Shown: positions 61,710 to 64,000 of the stretch, one piece after another
Layout of the letters: each line of letters starts with the position of its first letter
Position numbering within the stretch: the first letter of the stretch is position 1
Assembly (NCBI GenBank): GCA_965213935.1
Contig: CBDCAO010000012.1
Coordinates: 620,001 to 684,000 of the forward strand
Source: Bin52 sp965213935
Lineage (GTDB): Bacteria > Pseudomonadota > Alphaproteobacteria > Thalassobaculales > Thalassobaculaceae
Reading direction: 5' to 3'
DNA: 64,000 bases
Notes under the pieces: model-generated
Told to the model about the DNA's origin: nothing
Databases searched by the model: none
The model's input: the letters and a program-made list of their open reading frames with translations, nothing else
Made by a program: the position numbers and the translations under genes

Positions 61710-62660
61710 CTACATCCGTTTCTCGAGACGCGGGTCCAGGGTATCGCGCAGTCCGTCACCCAGCATGTTCACCGCCAGTACGGTGACCGCGAGGAAAAGG
61801 CCCGGGAACAGGATGTTGTGCGGGAAGATCCTGAACAGCAGCCGGCCCTCGGCCATGATGTTGCCCCAGGTCGGGATTTCCGGCGGGATGCCGACACCCA
61901 GGAACGACAGGATCGCCTCCACCAGGATGGCGGAGGCCACGATGTAGGTTCCCATGACGATGAGCGGTGCCACCGTGTTCGGCAGGACATGCCGGATCAG
62001 CAGCAACGGCAGCCGGGTCCCCACCGAAATGGCGGCCTCCACGTAGGGCTCCTCCCGGATCGACAGGACGATCGAGCGTACGAGACGCACCACGCGCGGC
62101 ACTTCGGGAATCGTGATGGCGAGGATCACCGTATCCAGGCCGGCGCTCGACAGGGAGACCAGGGCGATCGCGAGCAGGATGCCGGGAATGGCCATGAGGC
62201 CGTCCATCACTCGCATGATGATTCCGTCGAGCCAGCGCACGTAGCCCGAGACCAGCCCGACCACCAGGCCGATGGCAATCGACAGGCTCGCGACCGAAAG
62301 TCCGACGATCAGCGAGACCCGCGTACCGTAGACGACCCGGCTGTAGGTGTCCCGACCCAGGGTGTCGGTGCCCATTCGGTACACCCAGCCCTGCGAACCG
62401 TCGGCGGCAGGAACGGTCAGTTCGGTACCCGGCACCTTGTTTCGCCACGCCGGATTGATTTCCGCCGGATCCATGGTGCCGAGGAAGGGCGCCATGATGG
62501 CGACCAGGAGCATCACCGCCATGGCCGCACCACCGATCACCACACTCTGGTTGCGTGCCAGCCGCTGCCATACCGACAGCTTGCGTGCCGCCGCATCCGC
62601 ACTGGCTGCCGCATCGACCAGGCCGGCGGTTTGCTGGCGCAGATCGCTCAGATCGCTCAA
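61710..62660 (-). CDS. Peptide ABC transporter permease, DppC type
   Basis: A 316-residue inner-membrane permease with an N-terminal TM helix (VVIGGAAMAVMLLVAIMAPF), the periplasmic loop with MGTDTLGRDTYSRVVYGTRVS typical of DppC/OppC, five further TM helices and the EAA loop EAAISVGTRLPLLLIRHVLP. The start is a TTG whose last bases form the stop of the upstream permease (TTGA), with GAGGAT seven bases upstream. It faces the fused ATPase, whose gene starts seven bases later. Confidence 0.93.
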   Translation of the reverse strand: MSDLSDLRQQTAGLVDAAASADAAARKLSVWQRLARNQSVVIGGAAMAVMLLVAIMAPFLGTMDPAEINPAWRNKVPGTELTVPAADGSQGWVYRMGTDTLGRDTYSRVVYGTRVSLIVGLSVASLSIAIGLVVGLVSGYVRWLDGIIMRVMDGLMAIPGILLAIALVSLSSAGLDTVILAITIPEVPRVVRLVRSIVLSIREEPYVEAAISVGTRLPLLLIRHVLPNTVAPLIVMGTYIVASAILVEAILSFLGVGIPPEIPTWGNIMAEGRLLFRIFPHNILFPGLFLAVTVLAVNMLGDGLRDTLDPRLEKRM

Positions 62661-63598
62661 TACCTGATCCTCGGGTCAAGAAAGCTGTAGGTGAGGTCGA
62701 TCAGCAGATTGATCAGCACATACACGCCCGAGAACACCAGGATCACTGCCTGGATCGTCGGGTAGTCGCGTCCGAGCACGGCATCGACCGTCAGCCGGCC
62801 AAGACCCGGGATGTTGTAGACGCTCTCGGTCACCACCACGCCGCTGATCAGCAGCGCAACCCCGATCCCGATCACGGTCACGATCGGAACCGCGGCGTTG
62901 CGCAGCGCATGGCGCAGCAGCACCACCCGGCTGGGCAGTCCCTTGGCGTGGGCGGTCCGGATGTAGTCCTCGCCCAGGACCTCCAGCACGCTCGCCCGGG
63001 TGATGCGGGCGATCAGCGCGATGTAGATTACGGAAAGTGTGATGCTCGGCAGGATCAGGCGGTGGATGAAGGGCCAGAAACCGTCCGCCAGTTCCTTGTA
63101 GCCCTGGACCGGGAACATCTTGAACTGCATCGCGAACAGGTAGATCAGGATGTAGCCCACAACGAATACCGGCACCGAGAAGCCGAGTACCGAGAAGCCC
63201 ATGACACAACGATCAAGCCAGGTTCCGTGGCGGTAGGCCGCGATCACCCCGATGGGCACCGCGATCAGCACGGTGATCACGAGGGTGGTGATCGCGAGCG
63301 CGACCGTGGGTTCCACCCTGAGCAGGATCAACTCCGTCACGTCCTTCTTGAAGAAATAGGACTGGCCCAGGTCACCCTGCAACAGGTCGCCGAACCAGAT
63401 GCCGAGCTGCACCGGTATCGGCTTTTCCAGGCCAAGCGTCTCGCGGATTTCCGCGATCTGCTGCGGCGTCCCGTTGTCGCCGGCAAGCACCGCTGCCGGA
63501 TCGCCCGGGGTCATTCGCAGCATCAGGAAGACGAACAGGGCCACCATTCCGAGAACCGGAATGGTGGCCGCAAGCCTCCGCATCAGAAATCCGTACAC
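62657..63598 (-). CDS. Peptide ABC transporter permease, DppB type
   Basis: A 313-residue inner-membrane permease with the DppB/OppB start (RRLAATIPVLGMVALFVFLML then RMTPGDPA), six TM helices and the EAA loop DYIRTAHAKGLPSRVVLLRH. The end FLDPRIRY is typical of the family. The start codon is GTG 63598; a later in-frame ATG (63583) is possible. It follows the binding-protein gene by 27 bases. Confidence 0.93.
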   Translation of the reverse strand: MYGFLMRRLAATIPVLGMVALFVFLMLRMTPGDPAAVLAGDNGTPQQIAEIRETLGLEKPIPVQLGIWFGDLLQGDLGQSYFFKKDVTELILLRVEPTVALAITTLVITVLIAVPIGVIAAYRHGTWLDRCVMGFSVLGFSVPVFVVGYILIYLFAMQFKMFPVQGYKELADGFWPFIHRLILPSITLSVIYIALIARITRASVLEVLGEDYIRTAHAKGLPSRVVLLRHALRNAAVPIVTVIGIGVALLISGVVVTESVYNIPGLGRLTVDAVLGRDYPTIQAVILVFSGVYVLINLLIDLTYSFLDPRIRY

Positions 63599-63625
63599 TG
63601 TTTCTGACCTGTTCGTTACACCCCG

Positions 63626-64000
63626 CTACTTCTTGGAAATGTTCCAGAAATAGCTGACGGGACCGTCAAGGACACCGTCCAGCCGATCGCTTCGATAGGC
63701 AACCGGACGATACCACTGCCCGCCATGGGCGTGGGTGACGACCTCCATGGCACGGATCTGGATCTGCTCGGCGATTTCCTTCTGCTTCGCCGCGTCGGTC
63801 TCACGCGCAAACGCGTCGCGCAACGCCTCCATCTTCTCGTCGCACGGCCAGCCGAACCATGCGCCATCACACCCGGCATTGAAGCCGGCCGCCATGATCG
63901 GGTTCAGGATGTCGGCCGCGGTCCACGAGGTCATGAACACGTTCCAGCCACCTTCCGACGGATGCTCGCGCTTGGCGCGACGCGCAACCAGCGTCTGCCA
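63626..64000 (-). CDS. Peptide ABC transporter substrate-binding protein, C-terminal part (runs off right edge)
   Basis: The last 124 residues of an SBP family 5 (DppA/OppA-like) periplasmic protein. Visible are VFMTSWTAADILNPIMAAGF, the Trp/Cys-rich WFGWPCDEKMEALRDAFARE, the helix AKQKEIAEQIQIRAMEVVTH and the closing WYRPVAYRSDRLDGVLDGPV. The N-terminus and signal peptide lie outside the window. It is the first gene of the minus-strand transporter operon ending at 60068. Confidence 0.92.
   Translation of the reverse strand, partial: WQTLVARRAKREHPSEGGWNVFMTSWTAADILNPIMAAGFNAGCDGAWFGWPCDEKMEALRDAFARETDAAKQKEIAEQIQIRAMEVVTHAHGGQWYRPVAYRSDRLDGVLDGPVSYFWNISKK

Overview
The window is high-GC DNA that reads as the chromosome of an alphaproteobacterium, probably close to Rhodospirillales. 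The reasons are gene orders typical of that class: murA-DUF2948-hisG-hisD; HIG1 protein-PduO adenosyltransferase; etfB-etfA-hbd-tlpA-argH-lptM-lysA-TIGR02302; and ftsE-ftsX-ydcF. I see no phage genes, CRISPR array or rRNA. There is one tRNA (Thr, GGT) and one TPP riboswitch. Broken genes and IS relics are numerous, which suggests ongoing decay of accessory functions; a host-associated lifestyle is possible but not shown.

Layout. 0-3 kb (minus): histidine and peptidoglycan genes (hisD start, hisG, DUF2948, murA). 3.2-9.4 kb: a frameshifted luciferase-like oxidoreductase, tRNA-Thr, an exported trypsin-like protease, a benzoate-CoA-ligase-like enzyme with an overlapping alpha/beta hydrolase, and a class III CoA-transferase. 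9.4-10.2 kb: gene graveyard with an EEP phosphatase fragment and a dead RES/Xre toxin-antitoxin pair. 10.4-15.5 kb: a voltage-gated K+ channel and a translationally coupled CoA-transferase/CitE-lyase/HpaB-flavoprotein operon. 15.5-19.7 kb: STAS protein, ammonium transporter, uvrB. 19.8-23.5 kb: IS1634 remnants as a direct repeat, a TnpB remnant, a truncated CBS gene and a small AT-richer Calx-beta gene. 23.5-27.4 kb (minus): thiY behind a TPP riboswitch, then guaB-rsmB.

27.8-28.6 kb holds the HIG1 protein and cobalamin adenosyltransferase genes, which in relatives run straight into etfBA-hbd. Here about 12.6 kb separates them (28.6-41.2 kb). The insert carries an RTX fragment, a five-gene minus-strand cluster of exported proteins, and a nitrate reductase operon remnant (narH 3' end, narJ, narI, ppiC). 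The exported cluster is an outer-membrane beta-barrel with Ig-like repeats, a DUF4384-like lipoprotein, a DUF4384 protein, an OmpA-caspase-EF-hand-DUF4384 protein and a WD40-caspase. The barrel gene is cut from its likely start by a run of 19 G, which looks like a phase-variation switch in the OFF state. This extracytoplasmic caspase module is my best candidate for an undescribed system.

41.2-57.6 kb returns to core genes: electron transfer flavoprotein and hydroxyacyl-CoA dehydrogenase, TlpA, ArgH, LptM, LysA, TIGR02302, FtsEX, YdcF, an ABC1 kinase, a monooxygenase-fold protein, oligoendopeptidase F and an acyl-CoA synthetase. 57.6-60.0 kb is decayed (SDR pseudogene, IS630 pseudogene). 60.0-64.0 kb (minus) is a peptide ABC transporter operon whose two ATPases are fused in one protein; the binding-protein gene runs off the right edge.
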